Notes under the pieces: model-generated
Database searches by the model: none
What the model saw: the letters and a program-made list of their open reading frames with translations, nothing else
Told to the model about the DNA's origin: nothing
Part shown: positions 45,226 to 56,300 of the stretch, one piece after another
How the letters are laid out: every line of letters starts with the position of its first letter
Numbering within the stretch: position 1 is the stretch's first letter
DNA from: Robiginitomaculum sp.
GTDB taxonomy: Bacteria > Pseudomonadota > Alphaproteobacteria > Caulobacterales > Maricaulaceae
Assembly: GCA_015485155.1 (NCBI GenBank)
Contig: WFUF01000014.1
Span: 124,001 to 188,000, forward strand
DNA: 64,000 nucleotides
Direction: 5' to 3'
Made by a program: the position numbers and the translations under genes

Positions 45226-46728
45226 TTATAGTCCCAATTTTTCCCATTTTGCGGTAACTGCAGCAATTACATTCTCGTCCATGGCAATCTCATGGCCCCA
45301 TTCACGGCTTGTCTCCCCCGGCCACTTATTGGTGGCATCAAGCCCCATTTTGGAGCCAAGGCCAGATATCGGAGAGGCAAAATCAAGATAATCAATTGGT
45401 GTATTTTCCACCGGAACACAATCGCGCACCGGATCCATGCGTGTTGATATCGCCCACATTACTTCATTCCAGTTGCGGGCATCCACATCTTCATCAACCA
45501 ATATCAACCATTTGGTGTAGGTAAATTGACGAAGGTATGACCACGCCCCCATCATTAATCGCCGGGCATGTCCGGCATAGGCCTTTTTCATAGAGATCAC
45601 TGCAATCCGGTAAGAACAGGCCTCAGGCGGAAGCCAAAAATCCACAATCTCAGGAAATTGCTGTTGAATCAATGGGATAAATACTTCATTTAGAGCCTCA
45701 CCCAACACGCTGGGCTCGTCCGGCGGCTTGCCGGTATAGGTGGTCAGGTAAATCGGGTTTTTACGCATGGTAATGGCTGATACATTAAAAACCGGAAACT
45801 CCTCCACCGAATTGTAATATCCTGTATGATCACCATAGGGCCCTTCAGGTGCCGTGGCTTCAGGGTCAACAAATCCTTCAATCACAATTTCAGCTTGTGC
45901 CGGAACCTGCAAGGGCACCGTCTTGCAATTGACAAGGTCGACCCTTGCTCCGCGCAACAGGCCGGCAAATTGATACTCTGAAAGAGTATCGGGTATCGGA
46001 GTAACCGCCGCCAATATAGTTCCAGGATCAGCGCCAATAACGGCTGCAAGAGGCATCGGCTCACCGGGTCTGGTGCTTTTCCATCTGGCAAATTGCTGCG
46101 CGCCGCCGCGTGTAGCCAGCCACCGCATTAGGGTTTGATGCTTGCCCAGCTTTTGCATCCGGTAAATACCTAAATTGGGACTATCAGTGGGTGCGCCGCC
46201 CGGCCCCTTGGTGACCACTAGCGGCCAGGTAATCAATGGTGCAGGCTCACCCGGCCAGCAGGTTTGAATTGGCAGGCGATCCAGATCGGCATCCTCACCC
46301 GTCCACACTGTTTCCTGACAGGGAGCCTTGCGCACGGTTTTTGGCTTCATCATCAAAATGGTTTTGATCAGTGGCGCCATCTCCAAGGCCTCACCAATAC
46401 CTTTTGGCGGATCTGGCTGGCGCAAAAATGCCAATAATTCGCCAACTTCGCGCAATTCTTTGGCCGTGTGCCGTGAACTACCGCCAAGGGTTACCGCCCG
46501 TGCCACCCTCTCAACGGTACCAAATAAATTGATCAATGCAGGAAATTCAGATTTTTCCCCGCGCTCATTGATAACATTTTCAAACAATACTGCCGGGCCA
46601 CCATTGGCGATCAGCCGGGTCCCGATCTCGGTCATTTCAAGATCGGTGGAAACCGGCTCCGTCACCCGGCGCAATAAACCATCGGTTTCCAGTTCATCCA
46701 AAAATTCACGAAGCGAAGTATAAGCCAT
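45226..46728 (-). CDS. UbiD family decarboxylase
   Basis: The 500-residue enzyme matches the UbiD family: [22 protein letters not shown] at the start, [43 protein letters not shown], then [18 protein letters not shown] and DATNKWPGE near the end. UbiD decarboxylates 4-hydroxy-3-polyprenylbenzoate in ubiquinone synthesis using prenylated FMN; the motif pattern fits UbiD itself rather than distant relatives. No ubiX (which makes the prenylated FMN) is next to it. Confidence 0.9.
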   Translation of the reverse strand: MAYTSLREFLDELETDGLLRRVTEPVSTDLEMTEIGTRLIANGGPAVLFENVINERGEKSEFPALINLFGTVERVARAVTLGGSSRHTAKELREVGELLAFLRQPDPPKGIGEALEMAPLIKTILMMKPKTVRKAPCQETVWTGEDADLDRLPIQTCWPGEPAPLITWPLVVTKGPGGAPTDSPNLGIYRMQKLGKHQTLMRWLATRGGAQQFARWKSTRPGEPMPLAAVIGADPGTILAAVTPIPDTLSEYQFAGLLRGARVDLVNCKTVPLQVPAQAEIVIEGFVDPEATAPEGPYGDHTGYYNSVEEFPVFNVSAITMRKNPIYLTTYTGKPPDEPSVLGEALNEVFIPLIQQQFPEIVDFWLPPEACSYRIAVISMKKAYAGHARRLMMGAWSYLRQFTYTKWLILVDEDVDARNWNEVMWAISTRMDPVRDCVPVENTPIDYLDFASPISGLGSKMGLDATNKWPGETSREWGHEIAMDENVIAAVTAKWEKLGL

Positions 46729-46880
46729 GCGTATTGCTAACGCGCCGGAGCCAAACTGTCACCTGCCAGCTTGCAGCATAAATAAAAATATTCCTGTAAA
46801 ACCACTACCTTTATAATTCCGGCTAAATGTGAACCGATTCAGGCTCATTCTGAACTTAAAATCTGTTCCAGCTCACAGGC

Positions 46881-49187
46881 TTACAGTTTGGCGCGCCGCA
46901 GCCTCAGGGCATTGGTAATTACCGAAAATGAACTAAGGCTCATGGCAGCAGCAGCGATTATTGGTGACAGCAACAATCCAAATACCGGATATAACACCCC
47001 GGCTGCTACTGGAACTCCAAGAGAATTATAGGCGAAGGCAAAGAACAGGTTTTGCTTGATATTTGTCATTGTGGCTTCTGCCAGTCGCCGAGCCCGTATA
47101 ATCCCGCGCAAGTCACCGCGCAGCAGGGTTATTCCAGCGCTTTCCACGGCTACGTCGGCCCCGGTTCCCATGGCGATCCCAACTTCGGATTGGGCCAGAG
47201 CCGGGCTGTCATTGACACCGTCACCAGCCATGGCCACCACATGACCTTCACTTTGCAGGCGTTTGACCAGCGCAGCCTTGTCCTCCGGCATTACATCTGC
47301 CCATATCTCATCTATGTCCAGCCTGTCAGCCACTGCCTGAGCCGTGCGTTTATGGTCGCCAGTAGCCATAATTATGGTCAGGCCTTCTTTATGCAAAGCG
47401 GCAATGGCTTCTTCGGTGTTTTCCTTGATCGGATCGGTCACCACCAGAATTCCGGCAGCCTTACCATCTATGGCAATGAACATGACGGTTGCGCCCGTGG
47501 CCCTAAGCTCGTCAGCCCGTGCCTCCATGCCCTGGTCTTCAATGCCAATGCTTTTCATCATCTTGGCGTTACCAAGAGCCAGAGACCTATTGTCTACTTT
47601 GCCGCTAACTCCCATCCCGGAGTGCGAGTGGAAGTCTTCAGTTTTCGACAGTTTTAACGCCCTTTCTTTTGCAGCATCAACAATGGATTCAGCCAAAGGA
47701 TGGGCGCTACCTTGTTCGAGACTGGCGGCCAGAGTTAGCAAATCGTCTTCGGAAACGCTGGCATCAAGGCAAACAATTTCAGTAAGTTTTGGTTTGCCTT
47801 CGGTTAAAGTGCCGGTTTTATCAACGATCAGCGTATCAACCTTGGCAAACAGTTCCAGAGCTTCAGCGTTCTTTATCAAAACCCCGGCAGTGGCCCCCCG
47901 GCCGGTGGCAACCATGATCGAAATCGGGGTTGCCAGTCCCAAAGCACAAGGACATGCAATTATTAGCACGGAAACCGCAGCAATCAGCCCATAGGCCATG
48001 GGCGGGATTGGCCCCCAGAGGGACCATGCAATAAAAGATACAATTGCAATCAAGATAACTGCCGGAACAAAGATCGCAGATACACTGTCAGCCAGTTTTT
48101 GAATAGGAGCGCGGGAGCGCTGGGCTTCGGCAACCATTTCAACGATTTGCGATAGCATGGTGTCAGCACCAACCCTGGTGGCACGCAGGACAAAACTGCC
48201 ATTACCGTTAATGGTTCCACCCGTAACCATATCTCCAACAGTTTTTTCTGCGGGTATTGGTTCGCCAGTAATCAGGGATTCATCAATATGCGATGATCCT
48301 TCGACCACCTCTCCATCCACCGGAACCTTATCACCGGGACGAACCCGTAATAAGTCTGCAGTTTTCACATGCTCCAGAGGAATATCTTCCTCTGAACCAT
48401 CATCACGAACAATTCGAGCGGTTTTCGGGGCCATGTCCATTAAAGCTAAAATGGCGCTGCCAGTACGAGCGCGGGCGCGCAGCTCCAGCACCTGACCCAG
48501 CAATACCAGCACCACAATTACTGCGGCAGCTTCAAAATAAACCTCAACCGTTCCAGCCTCACCACGAAATGTATCCGGAAAGACACCAGGAGCAATGGTT
48601 GCTGTGATACTGTATAAAAGAGCCGCCCCGGTACCAATGGCGATCAAAGTGAACATGTTCAGGCTTTTATTGATTATTGATTGCCAGCCCCGGACAAAAA
48701 ATGGCAGACCCGCCCAGGCTACTACCGGGGTTCCCAGAATCATTTCTATCCATTTTGCAACTGTAGATGAAGACCAATTGCCAACATGCGGTATCCATTC
48801 CTTTACTGGCAAGCCAACAAATGGCCCCATGGCAATTATCAGAACCGGTATTGTCAGCACCAGCCCTATCCAGAATCTGCGGGAAAAATCAACTAGCTCC
48901 GGATCTGGCCCGGCATCAGGATCGGGTAAGCCTTTTGGCTCCAGAGCCATGCCACATTTTGGGCAGCTTCCCGGGCCAATCTGCTCAATTTCCGGGTGCA
49001 TTGGGCAGGTATATACCGCATTTTCATCAACGGGGCCTACAGGGGTTGATGGAGTATGACCGTGACAGCATCCGCCTTCGGCTTCTGGTGCGGTGGGCTC
49101 GACTTCGTGATCGTGACAGCTTTGATCCTCGGCCTTTTCGGGTGCCGGTGCTTTCTTTTGTGTTTCGTGCTCGCAATCATGTGCCAT
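46881..49187 (-). CDS. Copper/silver-exporting P1B-type ATPase with His/Cys-rich N-terminus
   Basis: The 768-residue pump starts with a His/Cys-rich stretch ([16 protein letters not shown]) and a heavy-metal-binding domain ([20 protein letters not shown]), but no HMA domain. The P-type core is complete: [12 protein letters not shown] in [32 protein letters not shown] and [10 protein letters not shown]. The last membrane segments show YN and MSLSSFS, the P1B-1 pattern for Cu+/Ag+ export. AGGAG lies 11 bases before the ATG. It is the last minus-strand gene of the metal island, after the Met/Lys/His-rich lipoprotein. Confidence 0.93.
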   Translation of the reverse strand: MAHDCEHETQKKAPAPEKAEDQSCHDHEVEPTAPEAEGGCCHGHTPSTPVGPVDENAVYTCPMHPEIEQIGPGSCPKCGMALEPKGLPDPDAGPDPELVDFSRRFWIGLVLTIPVLIIAMGPFVGLPVKEWIPHVGNWSSSTVAKWIEMILGTPVVAWAGLPFFVRGWQSIINKSLNMFTLIAIGTGAALLYSITATIAPGVFPDTFRGEAGTVEVYFEAAAVIVVLVLLGQVLELRARARTGSAILALMDMAPKTARIVRDDGSEEDIPLEHVKTADLLRVRPGDKVPVDGEVVEGSSHIDESLITGEPIPAEKTVGDMVTGGTINGNGSFVLRATRVGADTMLSQIVEMVAEAQRSRAPIQKLADSVSAIFVPAVILIAIVSFIAWSLWGPIPPMAYGLIAAVSVLIIACPCALGLATPISIMVATGRGATAGVLIKNAEALELFAKVDTLIVDKTGTLTEGKPKLTEIVCLDASVSEDDLLTLAASLEQGSAHPLAESIVDAAKERALKLSKTEDFHSHSGMGVSGKVDNRSLALGNAKMMKSIGIEDQGMEARADELRATGATVMFIAIDGKAAGILVVTDPIKENTEEAIAALHKEGLTIIMATGDHKRTAQAVADRLDIDEIWADVMPEDKAALVKRLQSEGHVVAMAGDGVNDSPALAQSEVGIAMGTGADVAVESAGITLLRGDLRGIIRARRLAEATMTNIKQNLFFAFAYNSLGVPVAAGVLYPVFGLLLSPIIAAAAMSLSSFSVITNALRLRRAKL

Positions 49188-49257
49188 TGATCATAACGCT
49201 CCTGTTTCCACGGAAATTCGACCGGATTGAAACATCCAGCTTGCCTAGCTCAAAATA

Positions 49258-49296
49258 TAGAGCGCTTCTGATTATATTGGAATCAGAAACGCTCTA
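49258..49296. repeat. Palindromic element between the lipoprotein and ATPase genes
   Basis: TAGAGCGCTTCTGATT (49258-49273) and AATCAGAAACGCTCTA (49281-49296) are 16-base inverted arms with one mismatch around a 7-base loop. On the plus strand ACTTTTTTG follows, so it could also terminate plus-strand transcription. The AGAGCG...CGCTCT form resembles palindromes I remember as repeated in other alphaproteobacterial genomes. It lies in the 187-base gap before the ATPase start. Confidence 0.65.
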
Positions 49297-49374
49297 CTTT
49301 TTTGTCATATCAAAATTCATTTTTGAGTCCATGCACAGCTTGGATCCAAAACAATTGTTATGGCCGAAAAGGAG

Positions 49375-50031
49375 TTAGTGCTTGTGCTCCGGCGCTGACT
49401 TGTCATCGTCCTTTGCTTCGGTTTTTTTCATTTCTTCGTGTTTTTTATCACCATGCATTTTTTTGTGTTTTTCTTTCATTAGCTTGTAGCATTGTTTTTG
49501 CGCATGGTTCATGCCCTCACCGCTTTTCATTTTTTCTTTCATGGCAGCCTTGTCCATGCCAGCAGCTTTCATATCTTTCTTCATTTTTTTCATCATTACC
49601 TTGCACTGCTTAAAAGCGCTGCCGTCGCCATTTTCTTTCATGGCATGCTTTTTCATCTTGTGTTTCTTTTTCATTTCTCCGTGTTTTTTATCACCGTGCA
49701 TTTTTTTATGCTTTTCATGCATCATCTTGTGACATTGTTTTTTCGCGGGACTCATGCCTTCACCGCTTTTCATTTTTTCTTTCATAGCGGCCATATCCAT
49801 TTCGCCGCTTTTCATTTTTTCTTTCATTTTTTTCATCATGGCCTTGCACTGCTCAGGCGTAACCTGTGCGTCTTGTGGCTTGGAATGATGTTCTGCATTA
49901 GTCGCAGTCGCCGTTTCTGGTTCCGGAGCAGATTCAGCCGCAGCTCCCTTAAAGCCATAGGATGCGCATGAACTTAATAACAGGCCGGCAGGGAGCACCA
50001 TTGCCAGCATCCATTTTTTTGAAATTTTCAT
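49375..50031 (-). CDS. Met/Lys/His-rich lipoprotein with duplicated 81-residue unit
   Basis: The 218-residue protein has a lipoprotein signal (LPAGLLLSSC, lipidated Cys22), a Glu/Ala/Pro linker, then two tandem units of 81 residues. Each has QCKxMMKKMK, MKEKMKSGEGM, a second Cys in KQCxKxM, and EKHKKMHGDKKH. Dense Met, His and Cys in a periplasm-facing lipoprotein points to Cu(I)/Ag(I) binding (inference). DNA copies are offset by exactly 243 bases, so the duplication is recent enough to be seen in the bases. GGAG precedes the ATG at 50031. It lies upstream of the copper ATPase gene on the same strand. I know no described family with this unit. Confidence 0.85.
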   Translation of the reverse strand: MKISKKWMLAMVLPAGLLLSSCASYGFKGAAAESAPEPETATATNAEHHSKPQDAQVTPEQCKAMMKKMKEKMKSGEMDMAAMKEKMKSGEGMSPAKKQCHKMMHEKHKKMHGDKKHGEMKKKHKMKKHAMKENGDGSAFKQCKVMMKKMKKDMKAAGMDKAAMKEKMKSGEGMNHAQKQCYKLMKEKHKKMHGDKKHEEMKKTEAKDDDKSAPEHKH

Positions 50032-50157
50032 AAGTTTTCTCCAGAGTTGTCGCCAGATAGGGGCTACAGGCAACCAGAAAATCGCAGCTGTGGCAAATAA
50101 AAACGATCTGAATAGCTTTGTGTTACCGTTTTTTCATCAAATTTGAGAAAAAGGGTC

Positions 50158-50188
50158 TTGTCTCTATAGCGACTATAGGAAATAGGTT
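50158..50188 (+). promoter_or_regulatory. MerR-type metal-responsive promoter
   Basis: TTGTCT (-35, 50158-50163), a 19-base spacer and TAGGTT (-10, 50183-50188), with the dyad CTATAG-CGA-CTATAG inside the spacer (50164-50178). A 19-base spacer with such a dyad is the hallmark of promoters twisted open by MerR-family regulators (MerR, CueR, CadR, PbrR). It points toward the small CxxC gene and the RND operon, 204 bases before the first ATG. No MerR gene is in the window. Confidence 0.55.
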
Positions 50189-50391
50189 GATCAACTTATA
50201 AACTGTATTGGTGTTTTAATGGTGTTTGCATTCATGATTTCAGGCGACTTAAAAGCAATACCGGCAATCAGTACCGGCCGCATGGCGGCATGCTCGACCC
50301 GCCGCATATTACCATGGGCACAGCCTGTTGCAGGTTTACGTAGCTGGCTTTGGGCGTTACAAGGCGACAATTCAATACGGTTTGCAGGTGC

Positions 50392-50715
50392 ATGAAGCAG
50401 TTTATTTCAAAGTTTCTGGTTGTTTGCTTGTTAGCGATATCCTTGCATGGATTTGGCGCAGCAGAACACGTGGCAATGGCCAAGGACATTCAGACCATCA
50501 CTGAAGTCTCAAGCCTGGACATGGAAGAACCCAGGGATAATATGCTGCAGACCTTGAACGCTGCTTGTGATATTTGTCAGGCGGTTCACCAATACCTTAT
50601 AGTTGCTGATGGCTCTCAAATTGAGTTGAGAGCTGTGGCCAGAATCAAGCAAATGAAATTTGCCCCCCCTCCTGATCGCGGGCACTGGGATATTTTACAC
50701 CCTCCTACAATCTAA
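50392..50715 (+). CDS. Small secreted CxxC protein upstream of the RND operon
   Basis: The 107-residue protein has a signal peptide (about residues 1-22, FLVVCLLAISLHGFGAAE) and a CDIC motif followed by a His (AACDICQAVHQYL), which could bind a metal or form a disulfide. It ends in a Pro-rich tail (FAPPPDRGHWDILHPP). Small proteins with such CxxC motifs often precede metal RND operons, but I cannot assign this one to a named family. The ATG at 50392 has AGG 5 bases upstream. Confidence 0.65.
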   Translation: MKQFISKFLVVCLLAISLHGFGAAEHVAMAKDIQTITEVSSLDMEEPRDNMLQTLNAACDICQAVHQYLIVADGSQIELRAVARIKQMKFAPPPDRGHWDILHPPTI

Positions 50716-50864
50716 ATTGCTGTGTAAATCACGTCTTGCATATCGTGCGGGATCTGATTTGCCAGATTAGCAGCTATGGGTTTGCTTTAAGGCAGACACA
50801 TTTTCCTGCACGCTTATTTTGCCGCTTTTTTATGTGACGGCTTCATACAAAAACGAGTATTTCA

Positions 50865-52133
50865 ATGAGATATATTATTCCGGTGCCGCTGGGCGCCATT
50901 CTGATCGGACTGGTTATAGCTTCCGCATCTTTTGCCCAATCTGAGCAAAATGACACCTTGTCATCTCAAAGTTCAAGGCCACTTATTGCAGGCTTTGTGC
51001 AATCGGTTACATCACGTCATCCGGCGATCATTGCTGCTCAGGCTGAAGTGGATGCTGCTTCGGCTCGTGTTGCTGGTGCTGGCCGGGCGCTTTATAATCC
51101 GGAGTTGGAGGCCGACTTTGAGGATGCCGATGTCACTACCAAAACCGTAGGTGTTGCGCAGACCATTGACTGGTCCAAAAAGCGTCAGGCGCGTACGGAT
51201 ACTGCTGAGGCTGACCTTATAGCAGCGAAGGCCGCTTTGGAACTGGTACAAAAATCAGTAACCACTGATCTGCTATCGGCGCTTGCTGAACATCAGAGCG
51301 CCTTTGAGCAAATGCAACTGGCCAAGGCGCAGATCCGGCTGGCACAGGATTTCCTGGAATTGGCTAAAACCCGAAAATCTGCCGGTGACTTATCACAATC
51401 GGAATACCTCACTGCGCGCTTGTCTTTATCTCAAGCCTTGGCACAGCAAGCCAGTATTCAGGTTCAGCTTTCACAGGCCAGGCAACAATTGGCCGCTCTT
51501 TCCGGAGAGCAAAAGGACGTGTGGCCCCTATTGGTCGGGGTGCCGCAAAGCGGGCTGCTTAGGGCCGGAAATATTCAGGTGGATAGCTTGCCTGAGGTGC
51601 GTTTTGCAACCGCAAAAACCAATGGGTTTCGTTCAAGAATTAAGCTGGCCGACAGAATGAGAAAGGCAGACCCAACCATTGGCCTGCGCTTTGGTCAGGA
51701 AGGCGATGGTCTTGGCGGCAATAGTACCTTGTTTGGCGTTCGTGTGGCTATTCCCTTGCAGATATTCAACAATTACAGCGAGAGCGTTACAGCGGCTCGT
51801 GCCGAAGCTATTGGCGCAGAAGCCAGTGCCAGGAATGTGCATAGACAAATTGGCGCCAGACTACAGGCAACTACCGAGCGTTATCTGGCTTCGGAAAAGG
51901 CCTGGAGACTGTGGCAGGATGCTGGCACCGCCCAACTGGGCGAGCAGCGTGAATTGCTGAATACTCTTTGGGAGGCTGGAGAGACCGACGCTGTGGCTTA
52001 TCTTATTCAACTTAACCAAACATTTGATGCCGAAGCTGCAGCCATTGAGCTGCGCAGCGCCTTGTGGCGTAGCTGGTTCGACTGGCTGGACGCATCTAAT
52101 TCTTCTTCTTACTGGCTGGAGGCCATTCAATGA
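50865..52133 (+). CDS. Heavy-metal RND outer-membrane channel (CzcC/CusC/TolC family)
   Basis: The 422-residue product has a signal peptide (about residues 1-24, VIASASFAQS) and two OEP repeats. Long helices with heptads appear at ARVAGAGRALYNPELEADF, LEFEQMQLAKAQIRLAQDFLEL and later at ARAEAIGAEASARNVHRQ. It would form the trimeric exit duct for the RND pump. It overlaps the adaptor gene by 4 bases, so the operon order is outer channel, adaptor, pump. Confidence 0.92.
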   Translation: MRYIIPVPLGAILIGLVIASASFAQSEQNDTLSSQSSRPLIAGFVQSVTSRHPAIIAAQAEVDAASARVAGAGRALYNPELEADFEDADVTTKTVGVAQTIDWSKKRQARTDTAEADLIAAKAALELVQKSVTTDLLSALAEHQSAFEQMQLAKAQIRLAQDFLELAKTRKSAGDLSQSEYLTARLSLSQALAQQASIQVQLSQARQQLAALSGEQKDVWPLLVGVPQSGLLRAGNIQVDSLPEVRFATAKTNGFRSRIKLADRMRKADPTIGLRFGQEGDGLGGNSTLFGVRVAIPLQIFNNYSESVTAARAEAIGAEASARNVHRQIGARLQATTERYLASEKAWRLWQDAGTAQLGEQRELLNTLWEAGETDAVAYLIQLNQTFDAEAAAIELRSALWRSWFDWLDASNSSSYWLEAIQ

Positions 52134-53302
52134 CTTTTGAACTTAAACTTGATAAATCAATTCTATTGGCAGGCGCATTATTGCTGATTGCTCCGATCGG
52201 GATGTCCTTGTCAACCCATGCTATTGCTGCCGGTGCTGAAGAAGACGGCCATGGCGATCAGCATGGTGAAGAAAAAGAAGAAAATGTCGTTGAAATGAAC
52301 GCTGCTGAACGCAAGAAGCAGGGCGTGGAAGTTGCACGGGTTTCCTTTCGTGCCTTAAATCAGGAAATCAGTGCTCCGGGTGAGGTATCATTTGATCAGT
52401 ACCAAAGCTCACAGGTTACGCCGCGTATTCCAGCACAAATACTGACCCGTCATGTTAAACTTGGAGACCATGTGGCGGCAGGTGACAGGCTGGTAACCTT
52501 GTCCAGTGTGCAAATGGCCGAAGCCCAAGGTGAGTTGATCGTAGCATCCCGTGAGTGGAAGCGGGTCAAGAACCTTGGCAAAAAAGTAGTATCTGATCGC
52601 CGCTATATCGAAGCCAAGGTGACAGCACAGCAGGCCAGAGCCAAGGTGTTGGCTTTTGGGATGACTGCTGCGGCTACGGAGCAATTGGCAGCAAGCGAAG
52701 ACGCTACCAAAGCTGTTGGTGCCTTTACCTTGTTTGCCAGACAAAGTGGCACCATTATGAACGATGATTTTGTTATCGGGGAGTTCGTACAGCCAGGTCG
52801 GGTTTTGTTCGAGATCACCGATGAGAGTACCGTCTGGGTTGAGGCCAGGCTATCAGCAAGCGAAGGATCGCAGGTTGAGGCTGGTGCACCGGTTCGTGTT
52901 CAAACCAGTTCTGGCGCTTCTTTTGCCGGGACTATCTTGCAGGTGCGCCATCAGGTAGACGAAACCACCCGTACCCTGTCCGCCAGAATTTCAGTCGATA
53001 ACAGTGCTGATCAATTGCATGCAGGTGAATTTGTCACTGCCTTTGTAGAGAGCGGCTCTTCAGATCCGGTTTTAGCAGTACCACAACAGGCGGTTACGCT
53101 AATGGGTGGTCAAACCCAGGTTTTTACCTTGCACGGCACTGATGAATTGGAGCCAACACCGGTTCTGCTCGGCCGGGAGATCGGCGGCTGGGTTGAAGTA
53201 AAAAGCGGCCTGTCTGCAGGTGATCAGATTGTAGTATCGCAGATTTTCAAAGTGAAATCCCAGGTTCTGAAGTCAAAAATGGGAGGGGGGCACGGTCACT
53301 AG
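52130..53302 (+). CDS. Heavy-metal RND periplasmic adaptor (CzcB/CusB family)
   Basis: The 390-residue membrane-fusion protein has an N-terminal signal anchor, a His/Asp/Glu-rich segment (GHGDQHGEEKEENV), then the barrel-sandwich hybrid and helical hairpin (VTPRIPAQILTRHVKLGDHVAAGD, REWKRVKNLGKK) and the membrane-proximal domain, ending in GGGHGH. The His-rich ends are good candidates for metal hand-off to the pump. It overlaps the outer-channel gene by 4 bases and lies 86 bases before the pump gene. Confidence 0.93.
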   Translation: MTFELKLDKSILLAGALLLIAPIGMSLSTHAIAAGAEEDGHGDQHGEEKEENVVEMNAAERKKQGVEVARVSFRALNQEISAPGEVSFDQYQSSQVTPRIPAQILTRHVKLGDHVAAGDRLVTLSSVQMAEAQGELIVASREWKRVKNLGKKVVSDRRYIEAKVTAQQARAKVLAFGMTAAATEQLAASEDATKAVGAFTLFARQSGTIMNDDFVIGEFVQPGRVLFEITDESTVWVEARLSASEGSQVEAGAPVRVQTSSGASFAGTILQVRHQVDETTRTLSARISVDNSADQLHAGEFVTAFVESGSSDPVLAVPQQAVTLMGGQTQVFTLHGTDELEPTPVLLGREIGGWVEVKSGLSAGDQIVVSQIFKVKSQVLKSKMGGGHGH

Positions 53303-53388
53303 ACCTGCACCTGTTAAATAACTCGTTGGCACCACAGATCTGGTTTCTGCGTGCCTGAAATGCGACGAATGAAAGAAGTAGAGTTATC

Positions 53389-56300
53389 ATGTTAAACAAA
53401 CTCGTAGAATTTTCTTTACAATACAAAGCTTTGGTGATTATCGCCTTTGGCGTTGTGGCCTTTTTGGGGTTTCGTGCCGTTAACACCATTCCCATTGATG
53501 CTTTTCCGGATGTAACTCCGGTACAGGTTAACATTTACACTGAATCCCCCGGTCTTGCAGCCGAGGATGTGGAGCAATTGCTTACATTTCCGGTAGAATC
53601 AGGCATGGCCGGTTTGCCTGATGTGCAACAGATACGCTCGGTAAGTCTGTTTGGATTGTCCTATGTTGCGGTTTATTTTGAAGACAGCATGGACATTTAT
53701 TTTGCCAGAAGACTGGTAATGGAGCGGCTGGCAGAGGTGGCAGATCGTATTCCCGAAGGTTATGGCACCCCGGAAATGGGGCCTAACACTTCCGGGCTTG
53801 GGCAGGTTTTCTGGTACACGTTGGAGCGAGCTGATGAGAAGCTGAATTCTGACATTACGGATATGGATTTGCGGACAGTGCAGGACTGGAATGTGCGGCT
53901 TATTCTTCGTACGGCTCCTGGTGTTGATGATGTTATGTCCTGGGGTGGTCAGGAACAGCAGTTTCAGGTGCAAATTGATCCGCTGAAATTGATCAAATAT
54001 GAACTTGGTTTTCGCGATGTAATGGATGCGTTGCAGATCAATAACCGACAGGTTGGCGGTCAATATATTGATCGTGGCCCGGAGCAATATCTGGTGCGAG
54101 GTCTCGGGCTGGTCAAAAGCAGTGACGACATTGGCGACATTGTATTGAAGGTTTCGGACGGAACGCCGGTTTATATGCGCGACGTTGCCACAATAGTTAA
54201 GGCCCCGTCTTTGCGCTTTGGTGCGGTGACAAGGGATGGCAAGGAAGTGGTGCTGGGCATGGCTTTGTCGCGGATTGGTGAAAATGCCAAGGCGGTGGTT
54301 GATAATGTCAAGGATAAAGTCGAAATCGTTGAAGGGGCTTTGCCTGAGGGTCTGGTCATTAAGCCGATTTATGATCGAACTGAATTAGTGGAAAAAGCCG
54401 TACATACGGCCGAGAAAGCCTTGATTGAGGGTTCGATTCTGGTTGCCATTGTCTTGTTTTTGTTTCTTGGAGAAATCAGATCGGCTCTGGTGGTGATTAC
54501 CGCTTTGCCTTTGGCGATGTTAATTGCTTTTATTTTCATGCAGCAAATGGGTCTTTCAGCCAATTTAATGTCATTGGCTGGTCTGGCGATTGGTATTGGC
54601 ATGATGGTTGATGGCGCGGTTGTGATGGTGGAGAACTCGTTCCGCATCATGGCAGAGCGACGTTCCGAGGGTAAGGGTCCAGTCAATCGAACTGCGGCGG
54701 TTTTAACCGCAGCTCGTGAGGTGGCCAACCCTGTTACCTTTGCAATTGCCATTATCATTATTGTGTTTCTGCCATTATTTTCACTTGATGGTCTGGAGGG
54801 CAAGCTGTTCAAGCCCATGGCCTTTAATATCAGTTTTGCCATGGCTGGCTCCATGTTGTTGACCTTGACCATTATTCCGGTTCTGGCAGCGTTGATTCTA
54901 AAGCCCAAGGAAGAAAAGGACACCATGCTGGTGCGCTGGATCAAAAACGGCTATCTGCCGCTGCTTGCCTTTGCCTTGCGCCGCAAAGCGGTTGTGATTA
55001 TCAGTGCAATCGCTTTATTGCTCGGGTCGCTTTCACTGTTTCCCCTGCTTGGCAAGGAGTTCATGCCGCAATTACAAGAAGGCTCTATCATGTGGCGGGT
55101 GACCTCTATACCGTCGACATCCTTGGACGAGTCTATCAAAATATCAATTGATATTGAAAACGCCTTGAGCGCTTTTCCGGAAGTGGACACTACCATTGCG
55201 ATGATCGGTCGGGCCGAGAAAGGTGAGACCGCTGACGTAAATTATATGGAGATTTATACCGCCTTGAAACCTCATGACGAATGGCCTGATGCAAAGCGCT
55301 CATTTGAAGACCTTGCTGATGCCATGCGCGAGAGGCTGGAGGTAGTAGCTCCTAATTCGGTTGTTGCCTTTACCCAACCAATTCAAATGAGGGTTGAGGA
55401 GTTGATCTCCGGGGTGCGGGCCACATTGGCGGCCAAGCTCTATGGCGAAGATCTTGGTGAACTTGATCGCTTGAGCCAGGAAATCAAGAACGTCATCAGC
55501 AATATTGACGGTGCTGCGGACTTGTCTTTGGAAGCCAATATCGGCAAACCGCAAATTCGTGTTTCGGTGGATCGCAAGGCTTTGGCCCGCTATGGTATGA
55601 ATGCCGACGAGGTGCTGGAATTGGTACGAACCGGTATCGGCAATGAGCCGGTAAGCACCTTGATTGATGGCGTAAAGCGCTTTGATATTACCGCTCGCCT
55701 CAATGATGCCAGTAAGGCCTCGGTTATTGCTATTGAAAACATACCATTACGTACAGCAACCGGTGCGATCATTCCGCTAAAGCGGGTAGCGAACATAACT
55801 ACGGCTGAAGGGTATTCATTCATTCGTCGTGAGCAATTACAACGCTATGCCGTGGTGCAAATGGATGTGCGTGACCGTGATGTGGACGGGTTTGTACAAG
55901 AAGCAAATGCCGCTATTGCCAGCCAGATCGATATGCCGCCAGGATATTGGGTTGAGTGGGGCGGAGCCTTTGAAAACCAGCAGCGTGCAATGCAGAAGCT
56001 GGGCGTGATTGTTCCGATCACTATCTTCTTCATTTTTGTGCTACTATATACCGCATTTAACTCTTTGCGGTTTGCGGCTCTAATCATTGCCAATGTCCCG
56101 TTTGCCACTATTGGCGGCCTGTTTGCACTTTATTTGAGTGGTCAATATCTCTCTGTGCCATCAGCCATTGGTTTTATTGCCGTGTTCGGGGTGGCGATGC
56201 TGAACGGTATCGTGCTGATAAGTTTTATTAACGAGTTGCGCGATAAAGGCATGAATATTGCCGAATCGGTGCGAAAAGGCGCTGAAATGCGACTGCGCCC

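Noticed and set aside
47052-47994. Long plus-strand frames (201 and 216 codons) over the copper ATPase gene
   Set aside because: They are shadows; the minus strand carries all P-type ATPase motifs.
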